Origin: Caryophanales bacterium UBA2298
Lineage (GTDB): Bacteria; Bacillota_I; Bacilli_A; Izemoplasmatales; Hujiaoplasmataceae
Direction: 5' to 3'
NCBI GenBank assembly: GCA_002345425.1
Contig: DDWA01000043.1
Span: 1 to 25,094 of the forward strand
Length of the DNA: 25,094 nt
Made by a program: the position numbers and the translations under genes. The notes under the pieces were generated by a model. It did not search any database and was not told where the DNA came from. It was given only the letters and a program-made list of their open reading frames with translations. Of this stretch, positions 1-7,041 are shown one piece after another (the stretch's first letter is position 1; the number at the start of each line of letters is the position of its first letter).

Positions 1-52
1 CTGATTCTAATACTTCTTTTTTGAAAGTTTCTGTTGTAACTTTAACTGGCAT
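1..52 (-). CDS. trxA: Thioredoxin, 5' end only (runs off the left edge)
   Basis: Only the first 17 codons are present, reading MPVKVTTETFKKEVLES from the ATG at 52-50. This resembles the N-terminal strand and first helix of bacterial thioredoxin, where V-K-x-x-T/D-x-x-F-x-x-E-V-L precedes the catalytic CGPC, which lies outside the window. A strong Shine-Dalgarno (GGAGGA on the minus strand, about 61-66) sits 8-9 bases upstream of the ATG. The call rests on a short peptide. Thioredoxin would supply electrons to enzymes such as the MsrB encoded further right, but nothing in the sequence links the two transcriptionally. Confidence 0.6.
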   Translation of the reverse strand, partial: MPVKVTTETFKKEVLES

Positions 53-97
53 AATTTAAATCCTCCATCACAAATTAATATATTTTTTACCTTACCT

Positions 98-126
98 ATT
101 TTAACAAAGTAATTCTGTTATTCCAA
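98..126 (-). promoter_or_regulatory. Promoter for thioredoxin
   Basis: On the minus strand TTGGAA (121-126) is separated by 17 bases from TAAAAT (98-103). A TG one base upstream of the -10 makes it an extended -10 element (TGtTAAAAT). It lies between the acetyltransferase stop and the thioredoxin Shine-Dalgarno, so thioredoxin probably has its own promoter. Confidence 0.45.
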
Positions 127-142
127 ATGATTTGCTTTCAAC

Positions 143-604
143 TTAAGAAAAATCTTTTTCATCGATTCTAAAAGTAGTCCATTCCGACATCGGACGAGCT
201 TTTTTACTCAAGTAAAAATCAATTGCCGGTTTATTCCAATTTAAGCAAACCCATTCCATTCTTCCACAGTTATTTTCTTTGGCAATCTTTAATAAATGTT
301 CAAATAAAGCTTTACCAATTCCTATTTTGCGGTATTGTTCGTGAACATATAAATCTTCTAAATAAAATCCTTTTCTACCTTTAAAAGTAGAATAATTATA
401 GAAGAATAATGCAAAACCGGCTGGATTATTGTCTAAAAAAGCAATAATTACATTTGCACTTTTTTCGATAAAGATGCTTTGGTATATATCATCTTTAGTT
501 GCAATAACTTGATCACTCAATAATTCATAATCAGCTATGCCTTTGATAAACTCTAAGATTAATTCACTCTCACTCGGTTTTGCATATCTTATATCTAAAT
601 TCAT
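143..604 (-). CDS. GNAT acetyltransferase, SSAT/diamine N-acetyltransferase-like
   Basis: A 153-residue single-domain GNAT protein that should transfer acetyl from acetyl-CoA to an amine. The acetyl-CoA pyrophosphate loop is visible as Q90-YRKIGIG-K98. Before it comes the strand motif GFYLEDLYV (79-87), and near the C-terminus NKPAIDFYLSKKA (124-136) carries Tyr131 at the position used as general acid in many GNATs. The combination of LEDLYV, RMEWVCLNWN and a C-terminal SEWTTFR resembles the spermidine/spermine (thialysine) N-acetyltransferase branch, so a polyamine or other small amine is the likeliest substrate, though this is not proven by sequence. The ATG at 604 has a good Shine-Dalgarno (AAGGAGAG). 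A minus-strand TATAAT at 639-644 could be its own promoter. Confidence 0.8.
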   Translation of the reverse strand: MNLDIRYAKPSESELILEFIKGIADYELLSDQVIATKDDIYQSIFIEKSANVIIAFLDNNPAGFALFFYNYSTFKGRKGFYLEDLYVHEQYRKIGIGKALFEHLLKIAKENNCGRMEWVCLNWNKPAIDFYLSKKARPMSEWTTFRIDEKDFS

Positions 605-683
605 TGAACTCTCCTTAAAAACTTACTTCTTAAAATTAATTATACCTTATATTTAATATTAATTCATTTGTCCGGCATTAAAA

Positions 684-1253
684 TCAAAAAAGGCTTAATT
701 GCTTGCCAGAAAGTTTCTTTTTTTCTAGTATTTCTAGATAACTAAAATAAATTTTATCTGCTAATTCGGATAATGTAACATCATTTGTATCTATAATTAA
801 ATCTAATCCGTCAATTTTCTTTAAATTAAATTCTTCTCGGTCAGCTTCAATTCTTTTTTTAATATCTTCAGAAAAGTCTTTTCGTAATTTCATTCTCTTA
901 ATTCTCGTCGCTTCTTTTGTTTTTAAAAATATCGCTACAATTTGACAATCGCTTTGTTCTAAGAATGATTTTAGCCCTTGAGGTTCCAAGATGATAAACT
1001 TATCATCGGCTATCTCATTTTTTGGTGTTCCGTAAAAATTATTATTATAAATCGCCGTTTCAAGAAAGTAACCTTCTCTTTTTAATTGTAAAAATCTCGC
1101 CTTACTGAGAAAATGGTAGTCAAACCCATCTATTTCATTAATTCTTTTCTTTCTTGTAGTACAGGTCACAACTCGAGAAATCGGATAGCGATTTATCATA
1201 ATTTTAGCTGATTCAGTTTTTCCTGATGCGCTTGGGCCAATAAGAACTAACAT
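684..1253 (-). CDS. gmk: Guanylate kinase (divergent)
   Basis: Converts GMP and ATP to GDP and ADP in the cytoplasm. The P-loop is GPSASGKT near residues 6-13. GMP-binding features follow: TTRKKR with two arginines (about 33-38), the DGFDYHFLS segment, GYFLET with the conserved Glu (about 61-66), and the tyrosine of FYGTPKNEI (about 73-81). The lid arginines lie in the R-rich stretch around 117-140. The P-loop ends GKT instead of the usual GKGT, and LEPQG replaces the common DVQG, so the protein is somewhat divergent but has every functional element. The first possible codon (TTG at 1256) is rejected for the ATG at 1253, which gives 189 residues and sits 7-8 bases from AAGGAGA. The gene ends in TGA. 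Confidence 0.85.
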   Translation of the reverse strand: MLVLIGPSASGKTESAKIMINRYPISRVVTCTTRKKRINEIDGFDYHFLSKARFLQLKREGYFLETAIYNNNFYGTPKNEIADDKFIILEPQGLKSFLEQSDCQIVAIFLKTKEATRIKRMKLRKDFSEDIKKRIEADREEFNLKKIDGLDLIIDTNDVTLSELADKIYFSYLEILEKKKLSGKQLSLF

Positions 1254-1285
1254 CAATCTTTCTCCTTAATTTACTAATTGATTAT

Positions 1286-1291
1286 ATTATA
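1286..1291 (-). promoter_or_regulatory. Extended -10 promoter for gmk
   Basis: On the minus strand TGGTATAAT (TATAAT at 1286-1291, TG one base upstream) forms a perfect extended -10 element about 33-38 bases before the gmk ATG. No good -35 is visible at 17 bases (TTTTCA at best). Confidence 0.5.
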
Positions 1292-1348
1292 CCAAAATCT
1301 TCCAATTGTGAAAAGTTGAAAATAGATTTATTAAAATTTAAAATAGAT

Positions 1349-1377
1349 TTGTAAAAAACAACTAAAAGTAGTATAAT
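1349..1377 (+). promoter_or_regulatory. Promoter for ktrB
   Basis: TTGTAA (1349-1354), a 17-base spacer and TATAAT (1372-1377) form a near-consensus housekeeping promoter. The leader to the ATG at 1410 is about 25 bases and carries a GGGGAGAG Shine-Dalgarno at 1398-1405. Confidence 0.65.
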
Positions 1378-1409
1378 ATCACCGATATTTTTACATTGGG
1401 GAGAGTCTT

Positions 1410-2732
1410 ATGAAAAAAAGAAAATTGTCACCTTTTGCAGTAGTTGCTTTAAGCTTTTTCGGCATTATTGTAGCTGGCACATTACTCTTAAAATTACCTA
1501 TATCAACTCAATCAGGAACACCTTTATCTTGGGTAGACTCGCTTTTTATATCTACTTCGGCTGTTTGCGTTACTGGTTTATCAACAATACCTAATATCGC
1601 TGAAACATTATCGGTTTTTGGAAAAATTGTTTTAGCTTTACTTATTCAAATAGGCGGTTTAGGAATAGTAACAATTGCTATTTATGTACTAGTTGTATTA
1701 GGAATTAAAATTGGTGTTACTGAAAGATACGTGTTAAAAGAAGCGTTGAATCAACATCACTTAGGCGGTATGATCAGATTAGTTAGATCAATTGTTTTTA
1801 CCTCATTAATAATAGAAAGTTTTGGGTTTGTCATTAATTTTATTGTTTTTATTCAAGAATTTTCATTTATTAAAGCCATTGGACATGCAGCTTTTCATAC
1901 AATATCATCATTTAATAATGCCGGTTTTGATATATTAGGAAATTCTTCTTTACAAAATTATAGTTCTAATGTACTGCTTAATATTAATACAATGGTAATG
2001 ATAATTATCGGTGGTATCGGCTTTATCGTAATTAGAGATATTATTGAAAAGAAGTCTTTCAAAAACTTAAGTATTTACTCAAAAATAGTTCTAAAAACCA
2101 CTTTAGTATTAATTATTACAGGAACTTTAATTATTAAGTTATTCGAATATAATAATGTTACATGGCTAGAAGCGGCTTTTCAAAGCGTAACAACAAGAAC
2201 TGCTGGTTTTTCTACTGTTAATATTAGCATGTTCTCTTACACAACTTTAGTTGTGATAATAATTTTCATGTTTATTGGCGCTTCACCTAACTCCACCGGT
2301 GGTGGTATTAAAACAACTACTTTATTTATTATGTTTAAATCAATTACTAGTTTCTTAGCTGGTAAGCCCTTTATAACTCACAAAAGAAAGATTGAAGATC
2401 AGAATAAAAACAAAGCTTTTGTTGTCGTTACTCTAGCATTTGCGGTTACGATATTCATGTTCTTAATCGTCTCTTTAATTGAGGCAAATAATACAACATA
2501 TAATATGACTTTTATCGAAGTTTTATTTGAATCATTCTCAGCTTTCGGTACAGTTGGGTTATCAATGGGAATTACACCATATTTATTACCTGCTTCAAAA
2601 GTACTTCTATCGATGTTGATGTTTATTGGTAGATTGGGACCAATCACTATCTTTGGTATTATGAATAAAAACTGGGGTCATCCAGAAATTTCACATGTAA
2701 ACTATGCAACGGAGAAAATCTTAGTTGGTTAA
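1410..2732 (+). CDS. ktrB: KtrB/TrkH-family potassium transporter subunit
   Basis: Integral membrane potassium translocation subunit of the SKT superfamily, 440 residues, the usual KtrB length. Four M1-P-M2 repeats are recognisable from their filter loops, each with the conserved glycine: VCVTGLS (52-58), FNNAGFD (168-174), TRTAGFS (262-268) and FGTVGLS (379-385). The flexible gate loop after the third pore, GASPNSTGGGIKTTT (290-304), and the GRLGP near the end (407-411) are also typical. KtrB normally works with a cytosolic RCK subunit (KtrA), which is not encoded beside it here. The only other RCK-type domain in the window is the C-terminal domain of the membrane protein at 22060. The gene is monocistronic, with its own promoter and a terminator shared with the convergent permease. 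Confidence 0.9.
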   Translation: MKKRKLSPFAVVALSFFGIIVAGTLLLKLPISTQSGTPLSWVDSLFISTSAVCVTGLSTIPNIAETLSVFGKIVLALLIQIGGLGIVTIAIYVLVVLGIKIGVTERYVLKEALNQHHLGGMIRLVRSIVFTSLIIESFGFVINFIVFIQEFSFIKAIGHAAFHTISSFNNAGFDILGNSSLQNYSSNVLLNINTMVMIIIGGIGFIVIRDIIEKKSFKNLSIYSKIVLKTTLVLIITGTLIIKLFEYNNVTWLEAAFQSVTTRTAGFSTVNISMFSYTTLVVIIIFMFIGASPNSTGGGIKTTTLFIMFKSITSFLAGKPFITHKRKIEDQNKNKAFVVVTLAFAVTIFMFLIVSLIEANNTTYNMTFIEVLFESFSAFGTVGLSMGITPYLLPASKVLLSMLMFIGRLGPITIFGIMNKNWGHPEISHVNYATEKILVG

Positions 2733-2737
2733 AAAAC

Positions 2738-2768
2738 AAAGTCAGACGAAAATGTCTGACTTTTTTAT
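2738..2768. terminator. Bidirectional terminator between ktrB and the split permease
   Basis: AAAGTCAGAC (2738-2747) pairs perfectly with GTCTGACTTT (2754-2763) around a 6-base loop. Runs of T follow on the plus strand and runs of A precede it, so it can terminate both convergent transcripts. Confidence 0.85.
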
Positions 2769-3304
2769 TTTGAATAGTTTATTGCTTTTTCCTGTAAAAT
2801 TTCAAGTTCTTCTTTTTTAAATAATTTTTCACTTAATAAAGCTCCAAGCACGAAAACAATAAGCATTGTGAGGTTTATTACCATTGAAAATTTAAAGCCG
2901 ATTGTCGTGATTTGATAAAAGACAATCGGTAGTTTAAGTGAACTCCACACCATTAAAAAGAACAGTACATTAGAATATTTGGCTCCCTTTTTAAGCATAA
3001 TCAATGCTAATGGAAAAGCAGCTAGAGTCGGCCCCGCTGAGAATGCACCCAAGAAGAAAGCTAAAGCCATTCCTTTAATTCCTGAATTGTTACCCATCAA
3101 TTTTATAACAGTTTCACGATCAACCCAAACATCAAATAAACCGATCAAAACGAATATTGGAGGAACAATCATCAACATACTCAATACTTGATCCCAAGTG
3201 TTAGCGAATGCTTTATAAGTTAATGTTATATCGATTATACTGATTATTATAAGCATTAATACCAATAATATTAGGAATTTGTTTTTCTTAATGAATTTCA
3301 TCAT
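2765..3304 (-). CDS. Split permease, second half (ArsP_1/DUF318-like)
   Basis: A 179-residue membrane protein with about four to five hydrophobic segments (8-27, 40-60, 78-105, 112-130, 140-158). Its core, G71-NNSGIKG, then G-A-x-S-A-G-P, then A-F-P-L and KGAKYSNV (106-113), repeats the layout of the preceding gene's core, so the two are homologous halves of one permease fold, as in the predicted permeases of family PF03773. The substrate is unknown; metalloid or thiol-conjugate export is known for some relatives but cannot be read from sequence. The upstream start at 3325 would overlap the preceding gene. The ATG at 3304 lies one base after that gene's stop with GGTGGTG upstream, so it is preferred. 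The two genes are translationally coupled. Confidence 0.65.
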   Translation of the reverse strand: MMKFIKKNKFLILLVLMLIIISIIDITLTYKAFANTWDQVLSMLMIVPPIFVLIGLFDVWVDRETVIKLMGNNSGIKGMALAFFLGAFSAGPTLAAFPLALIMLKKGAKYSNVLFFLMVWSSLKLPIVFYQITTIGFKFSMVINLTMLIVFVLGALLSEKLFKKEELEILQEKAINYSK

Positions 3305-3305
3305 C

Positions 3306-3788
3306 TTAATACACCACCAATACAACTAGAATAACAATTATAGCACCGATAAATGAGATAAGATTTCTAAGTATTGCTGATTTTTTGCTAAAAAGTTTGC
3401 TTTCAGCACTATAATAGACCAACCCAACGCTCATCAATGCTACTAAAAATCCTGCAACTTGAGGATATGCGGCTCCATTAGCCAATAACTCTACTCCCAA
3501 TGGATAAGCTACAAATGGTGGCATGAATGTAATACTCCCGATTACAAGACCGGAAAGATATCCTAACAGACCACTTTCAGGTCCTAAAACTGATGATATG
3601 AACTCAGGTGTAACTATCGCAAGTAATATACCAATAAATAGAAATAATGGTAATAAAACAGGCATTAACTTAATAAAACTTTTGGCACCTTTAATTAAAC
3701 CTTTTTTTGTTTTCTCTTTATCTATGATAAAAGATATCAACAAAAGTAAAGCTGTAATTGCATATAATATGTAAGCTTCTATTGACAT
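3306..3788 (-). CDS. Split permease, first half (ArsP_1/DUF318-like)
   Basis: A 160-residue membrane protein: an N-terminal helix (5-22), a charged loop KEKTKKG, then helices at about 41-60, 73-95, 100-124 and 141-159. The diagnostic block is GPESGLLG (69-76), GSITFMPP (84-91), AYPLG (94-98) and NGAAYPQVAGFL (104-115). This pattern is characteristic of predicted permeases of the PF03773/DUF318 group, in which one protein has two such blocks. Here each block is on its own gene, so the pair probably forms a heteromeric membrane complex. The ATG at 3788 has a GAGGAG Shine-Dalgarno. A minus-strand TATAAT lies at 3818-3823. Confidence 0.65.
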   Translation of the reverse strand: MSIEAYILYAITALLLLISFIIDKEKTKKGLIKGAKSFIKLMPVLLPLFLFIGILLAIVTPEFISSVLGPESGLLGYLSGLVIGSITFMPPFVAYPLGVELLANGAAYPQVAGFLVALMSVGLVYYSAESKLFSKKSAILRNLISFIGAIIVILVVLVVY

Positions 3789-3817
3789 AAAAATCTCCTC
3801 TTTTTTAACCTAATATC

Positions 3818-3823
3818 ATTATA
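3818..3823 (-). promoter_or_regulatory. Likely -10 element for the split permease operon
   Basis: Minus-strand TATAAT at 3818-3823 lies about 30 bases before the ATG at 3788, with no convincing -35. A second minus-strand TATAAT lies further upstream at 3879-3884, with TTAGTA at 3902-3907 (17-base spacing). Confidence 0.35.
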
Positions 3824-3868
3824 CAAGAACTAATAAATAAATCCTAACGAAAGGCAAGAACAAAAATA

Positions 3869-3931
3869 ATTCTTACGAATTATACTTTTAAAACGATTAC
3901 TTACTAAATAAGTAAGTACGCTTAGGCGTGT
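3869..3931. promoter_or_regulatory. Cluster of three inverted repeats upstream of the permease pair
   Basis: This lies in the 237-base gap 3789-4025, which has no gene. Three dyads occur within about 60 bases: AATTC/GAATT around TTAC (3869-3882), TACTTACT/AGTAAGTA around a 5-base spacer (3898-3918), and ACGC/GCGT around TTAG (3918-3929). The first abuts the minus-strand TATAAT at 3879-3884 and the second overlaps its possible -35. They could be repressor operators for the permease operon. No known riboswitch or tRNA consensus is recognised. Confidence 0.35.
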
Positions 3932-4001
3932 TCCAACCTCTAGACCCTATCCAATGTTTTATATTACTATATAATTATGTAAATACAATTTCCTAAGAAA
4001 T

Positions 4002-4027
4002 AAAAAAAGACCGCGATTTGCGGTCTT
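4002..4027 (-). terminator. Terminator of the hydrolase/acyltransferase/zinc-ribbon operon
   Basis: On the minus strand an 8-bp perfect stem (AAGACCGC with GCGGTCTT, arms at 4007-4014 and 4020-4027) with a 5-base loop is followed by seven T. The hairpin overlaps the TAA stop of the last gene. Confidence 0.85.
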
Positions 4028-4697
4028 ATGCGTGGAATCGTTTTTTTATTTCGTCTTTTATTGATTTTGGAAAGAAAAAAATTATAAATAGCAAAATAAA
4101 TATTGCTAGCGCAAACGCCGTTATAGCCGGCCAAACAATTGTTATTATACCAGTAAACACTAAAATTATCGGTACTAAAGATAAAATCGCAATTGTTAAT
4201 AAATAAAGTATATAATCGCGATAATCTATTCGTTTAATCAAAATAATTCCCGATATTGCTAAATTACATACAGATAATAATATTGGCATTAAATAGTTAT
4301 ACGACCAGCCAATTTGTAACGACGCTTCGTCAATTAAGATTAATAGACCAATCAATAAAAATGTTAAAAATACAAAGCGAAAAGCAATATTTTGTCTCGA
4401 AAAAATACCGACACTGATTAAAATCCAGAAAAAGAAAATACTGCCAATTGGGATTAATGACCATAGATTACCATTATAACTAGCAAGATTTATAATTAAC
4501 AAAATAATCATTGAAACAATCGTAACAAACATTATTATTTTTTTGGTAATTGGGTATATCTTTCTGTTAGCAGAGACATATTCAGGATACTTTTCAATTA
4601 AATCTGGTGAAGGTTCTCCTTCTAAAACTTGTTGGCAAAGAGGGCAATAACTATTAAAGGTATCTATGGTTATTTTACACTTATCACAATACTTCAT
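4026..4697 (-). CDS. Zinc-ribbon, six-helix membrane protein (DUF6320-like)
   Basis: A 223-residue protein starting MKYCDKCK, with Cys4, Cys7, Cys18 and Cys21 forming a CxxC-x10-CxxC zinc ribbon. A cytosolic linker (24-50) leads to about six hydrophobic helices (roughly 53-71, 79-99, 103-121, 134-154, 161-183, 187-209) and a short basic tail. This organisation matches what I recall as DUF6320-type proteins; no function is established to my knowledge. Longer upstream starts are rejected because they would run deep into the acyltransferase gene. The ATG at 4697 lies one base beyond that gene's TAA and has GGAGGA at the correct distance inside the acyltransferase end, so the two are coupled. The constant company of an acyltransferase and a lipase-like hydrolase suggests a role at the membrane in acyl or lipid modification (inference). 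Confidence 0.7.
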   Translation of the reverse strand: MKYCDKCKITIDTFNSYCPLCQQVLEGEPSPDLIEKYPEYVSANRKIYPITKKIIMFVTIVSMIILLIINLASYNGNLWSLIPIGSIFFFWILISVGIFSRQNIAFRFVFLTFLLIGLLILIDEASLQIGWSYNYLMPILLSVCNLAISGIILIKRIDYRDYILYLLTIAILSLVPIILVFTGIITIVWPAITAFALAIFILLFIIFFFPKSIKDEIKKRFHA

Positions 4698-4698
4698 T

Positions 4699-5997
4699 TT
4701 AGTATTCCTCCACATAATTACTTTCAATTTCAACATCAATGCCCAAATCGGTAAAATGTCTAAAGAATTCTCTTTCAATCGTGGTTTCAACTATCGATCT
4801 TGTAAAGCTAATTTTCAAGCGATCTTGGTAGGACATTATGGAGCAATTAACCGTGTTGAATTTACCGGCATACACTGCTGCAGTAACATCAAAAACAAAT
4901 GGCTGCATAGATTCAGGGAAATCTACTTTGCCAATATTTGTTAAACTCATCGTATTTAATTTCATACCCAACATATTGTAACCTATTTTAAGAGCATATT
5001 TTTTCAAGAAATAAGGAGTAAATCTTAAAAAAATGTTCTTCTCAAATTTAACGTTTTCACTCATTTTTCTAATTAGTTCACTCTTAGTCATGCCTTTTTC
5101 GAATTGTTCTTTAACAAAAATTTTTAAATCTTCGAAACTTATATCGTCTTCTGTCATTACCATGCCTACTTTAACGAAATTAGAGAAATTTCTTAAAGTG
5201 TTAGACGGAAAATGCTTTCTTAAATTTACGGGAACAAAAATTTTAACTGGAGCTTGATTACTTTTAATTTGGCCTCGGTATTGTATCTGAGTTATATAAA
5301 TTGTATACATCATTAAAGCGGCAAAATATTCTGTAATTGTCATTTTATTTTCTCTTGCCAACCTAATCATTCTTGAAGTTGACATTGTTCCTGATATGAT
5401 ACCAGTTAAATCTTCAGATAAAGGAGATCCTTTAATTCTATAAGCTCTTTTTTCAGGAACATGTTTTTTATTTTTCTTATCATAAAATTTAGTGTTTGCA
5501 TCTTCATATTCTTCCATGCTAGGTCTTTGGTTCTTTGTTGGGACAAGATTATCTGGTTTTATATCTTTTCCTACTAAAACTAAATACTCATATGTCAAAG
5601 CCTTTAAAAACTTTATTACGCCAGCTCCATCAGCTAGAGAATGAAACATTTCAATGATGATATCAGTATTGCGATACATTACTCTAAATAAATATCCATT
5701 GTTTTTCTTTGGGCTAATTTCTCCACAAACATAATGTTTTAATTCTTCAACGTGAAAAGGTTTGGAATTATAATCAAAATAACTCCAAAAAAGACCTTTT
5801 TTCAATTTTACTTTAAACATAGGATACCTAGCAAGAATTGTGTCGACAGTTTGTTGTAAAAGGACATTGTCAATTTTTTCTGTCAAACTAATAGCCACAC
5901 GGAAAACATTTGTTTCTCTATGGCTCGATACTTCAGGAAATATTTTTCCTGAGTTATCCATTCTAAACCAAGTCTCATGTCTTGATTGTTTATTCAT
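4699..5997 (-). CDS. Condensation-domain/alcohol acetyltransferase-like acyltransferase
   Basis: A 432-residue protein of the CoA-dependent acyltransferase fold shared by NRPS condensation domains, PapA5 and alcohol acetyltransferases. The catalytic HxxxDG motif is plain as HSLADG (about residues 119-124 from this start), followed by the helix GVIKFLKAL. A typical N-terminal start precedes it (RHETWFRMD, then a helix ending ILARYPMFK), and a C-terminal half contains the second subdomain with KIFVPVNLRKHFPS and SLTNIGKV. It should transfer an acyl group from a thioester to a hydroxyl or amine; donor and acceptor are unknown. There is no carrier-protein or adenylation gene nearby, so it is not part of an NRPS. 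A GTG at 6006 is possible, but the ATG at 5997 is better placed, 8 bases after GGAG and 2 bases after the hydrolase stop. Confidence 0.75.
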   Translation of the reverse strand: MNKQSRHETWFRMDNSGKIFPEVSSHRETNVFRVAISLTEKIDNVLLQQTVDTILARYPMFKVKLKKGLFWSYFDYNSKPFHVEELKHYVCGEISPKKNNGYLFRVMYRNTDIIIEMFHSLADGAGVIKFLKALTYEYLVLVGKDIKPDNLVPTKNQRPSMEEYEDANTKFYDKKNKKHVPEKRAYRIKGSPLSEDLTGIISGTMSTSRMIRLARENKMTITEYFAALMMYTIYITQIQYRGQIKSNQAPVKIFVPVNLRKHFPSNTLRNFSNFVKVGMVMTEDDISFEDLKIFVKEQFEKGMTKSELIRKMSENVKFEKNIFLRFTPYFLKKYALKIGYNMLGMKLNTMSLTNIGKVDFPESMQPFVFDVTAAVYAGKFNTVNCSIMSYQDRLKISFTRSIVETTIEREFFRHFTDLGIDVEIESNYVEEY

Positions 5998-5999
5998 AA

Positions 6000-6917
6000 T
6001 CAACACTCCAATTGCTTATTAATAAAATCATAAATTATGCGCCAAGCTGATCTTGAAGAAGCCATTTTATTAAATCCTAAAGGAAAAACATGAAACATTC
6101 CTTCATAATTATGGACTTCAGCATTTTCTACCTTTTCCGCTAGGTCGAGTGTATCAGACTCTATAAGTTCATGGCTACCAACAAACATCAATAAATCGCT
6201 AAAACAAATATATTCTCCATATTTCGGTGAGATGTATGGATGGCGCAAATCATTATTCCCTGTATAAGCTTTTTTATCTAAAGGTTTTGTGCCTTTGCCA
6301 AAAAAAGGATCTTTATCTAAATTTTTTTGATAAGATATTCCTTCATCTGCTAAATCAGTCCAAGCTGACATTGTAACCATTGCTTTAGGCAATGTAATTT
6401 GCTTGTCTTTTAAAGCCAATCCCATAGCTAAAGTTAACCCTCCACCAGCTGAATCACCAGCAACAATTATATTTTCTGGCTTATATCCGTTTGCTAGCAA
6501 GTATTGATATAGAGCTATGCTTTCTTCTAAAGCTTTTGGAAACGGATTTTCAGGAGCCAAAGAATAACATAAGGAAAAGACTTTTAGGTTTCTATTCGAT
6601 TTCAGATACTTCTTTGCGACTTTACGATAAGTGTCATTATAACCAGATACATAAGCTCCACCATGCAGTTGTATTAGCGCGTATTTTTGTTCTTCATTTT
6701 TATAAAATACTGTTTCAGTCTTCACCCCATCAATATCAATAAATTGATAATCAATTTTTCTGCCGTATGAGTAATGTTTTGATAGAATGTTTGTGAATAT
6801 ATACTTGAATTTGAAATTATATCTTTCTCTAGCTGCTTTAAATTTAAAACCAAATTTAACTAAACAAACGCCAAATTTATCTGAGAGTTTTTGTTTGTGG
6901 AATATATATCTAGCCAT
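6000..6917 (-). CDS. HSL-family alpha/beta hydrolase (esterase/lipase-like)
   Basis: A 305-residue alpha/beta hydrolase of the hormone-sensitive-lipase type. The oxyanion-hole motif is HGGAYVSG (85-92), the nucleophile elbow GDSAGG (154-159) places Ser156, the catalytic His is His276 in the FHVFPLG segment, and the acid is probably Glu250 in VGSHELIESDT. The first 60 residues are basic and carry no cleavable signal, so the enzyme probably stays inside, perhaps at the membrane. The ATG at 6917 has GAGGTG upstream. As first gene of a three-gene operon with the acyltransferase and zinc-ribbon membrane protein (gaps of 2 and 1 bases), it likely hydrolyses or remodels the same ester that the acyltransferase makes; the substrate is unknown. 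The gene ends in TGA. Confidence 0.85.
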   Translation of the reverse strand: MARYIFHKQKLSDKFGVCLVKFGFKFKAARERYNFKFKYIFTNILSKHYSYGRKIDYQFIDIDGVKTETVFYKNEEQKYALIQLHGGAYVSGYNDTYRKVAKKYLKSNRNLKVFSLCYSLAPENPFPKALEESIALYQYLLANGYKPENIIVAGDSAGGGLTLAMGLALKDKQITLPKAMVTMSAWTDLADEGISYQKNLDKDPFFGKGTKPLDKKAYTGNNDLRHPYISPKYGEYICFSDLLMFVGSHELIESDTLDLAEKVENAEVHNYEGMFHVFPLGFNKMASSRSAWRIIYDFINKQLEC

Positions 6918-6935
6918 TTAGTCACCTCTAAGTTT

Positions 6936-6941
6936 ATTATA
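6936..6941 (-). promoter_or_regulatory. Extended -10 promoter of the hydrolase operon
   Basis: Minus-strand TGGTATAAT (TATAAT at 6936-6941) lies about 20 bases before the hydrolase ATG. No strong -35 is seen; TTGTAG sits at a 15-base spacing (6957-6962). Confidence 0.5.
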
Positions 6942-7002
6942 CCACAGATAGATAAACTACAAGTATAAGAACAAAATTATTTTAATTTAAGACTCTTTGG
7001 CT

Positions 7003-7008
7003 TATAAT
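7003..7008 (+). promoter_or_regulatory. -10 element for pepT
   Basis: TATAAT at 7003-7008 lies 33 bases before the chosen pepT ATG at 7042. A TTTTAA at 6980-6985 is at most a weak -35. Its position shows that the upstream TTG at 6997 cannot be the translation start. Confidence 0.45.
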
Positions 7009-7041
7009 AGATATGTAATTACTTTTTCAGGAGGTAAATTA

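Noticed and set aside
3918..3960. A tRNA- or T-box-like structure around ACGCTTAGGCGTGTTCC.
   Set aside because: The GTTCC-like stretch is not flanked by pairing T-stem or acceptor sequences, no anticodon arm can be drawn, and no T-box AGGGTGG element is present.
3840..4000. A riboswitch leader for the split permease.
   Set aside because: No known aptamer core is recognised and a likely -10 element (3818-3823) lies downstream of the region, which would leave it outside the transcript.
4666..4944. Plus-strand open frames opposite the acyltransferase, permeases, KtrB and dioxygenase genes.
   Set aside because: They have no Shine-Dalgarno, no recognisable domain, and lie antisense to genes with clear catalytic motifs; they are shadows of the real frames.
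6000..6002. Possible alternative genetic code (TGA as Trp) because of the Mollicutes-like base composition.
   Set aside because: TGA ends the hydrolase (6000-6002), gmk (684-686) and dioxygenase (23858-23860) exactly where the families end, and Trp positions use TGG throughout.
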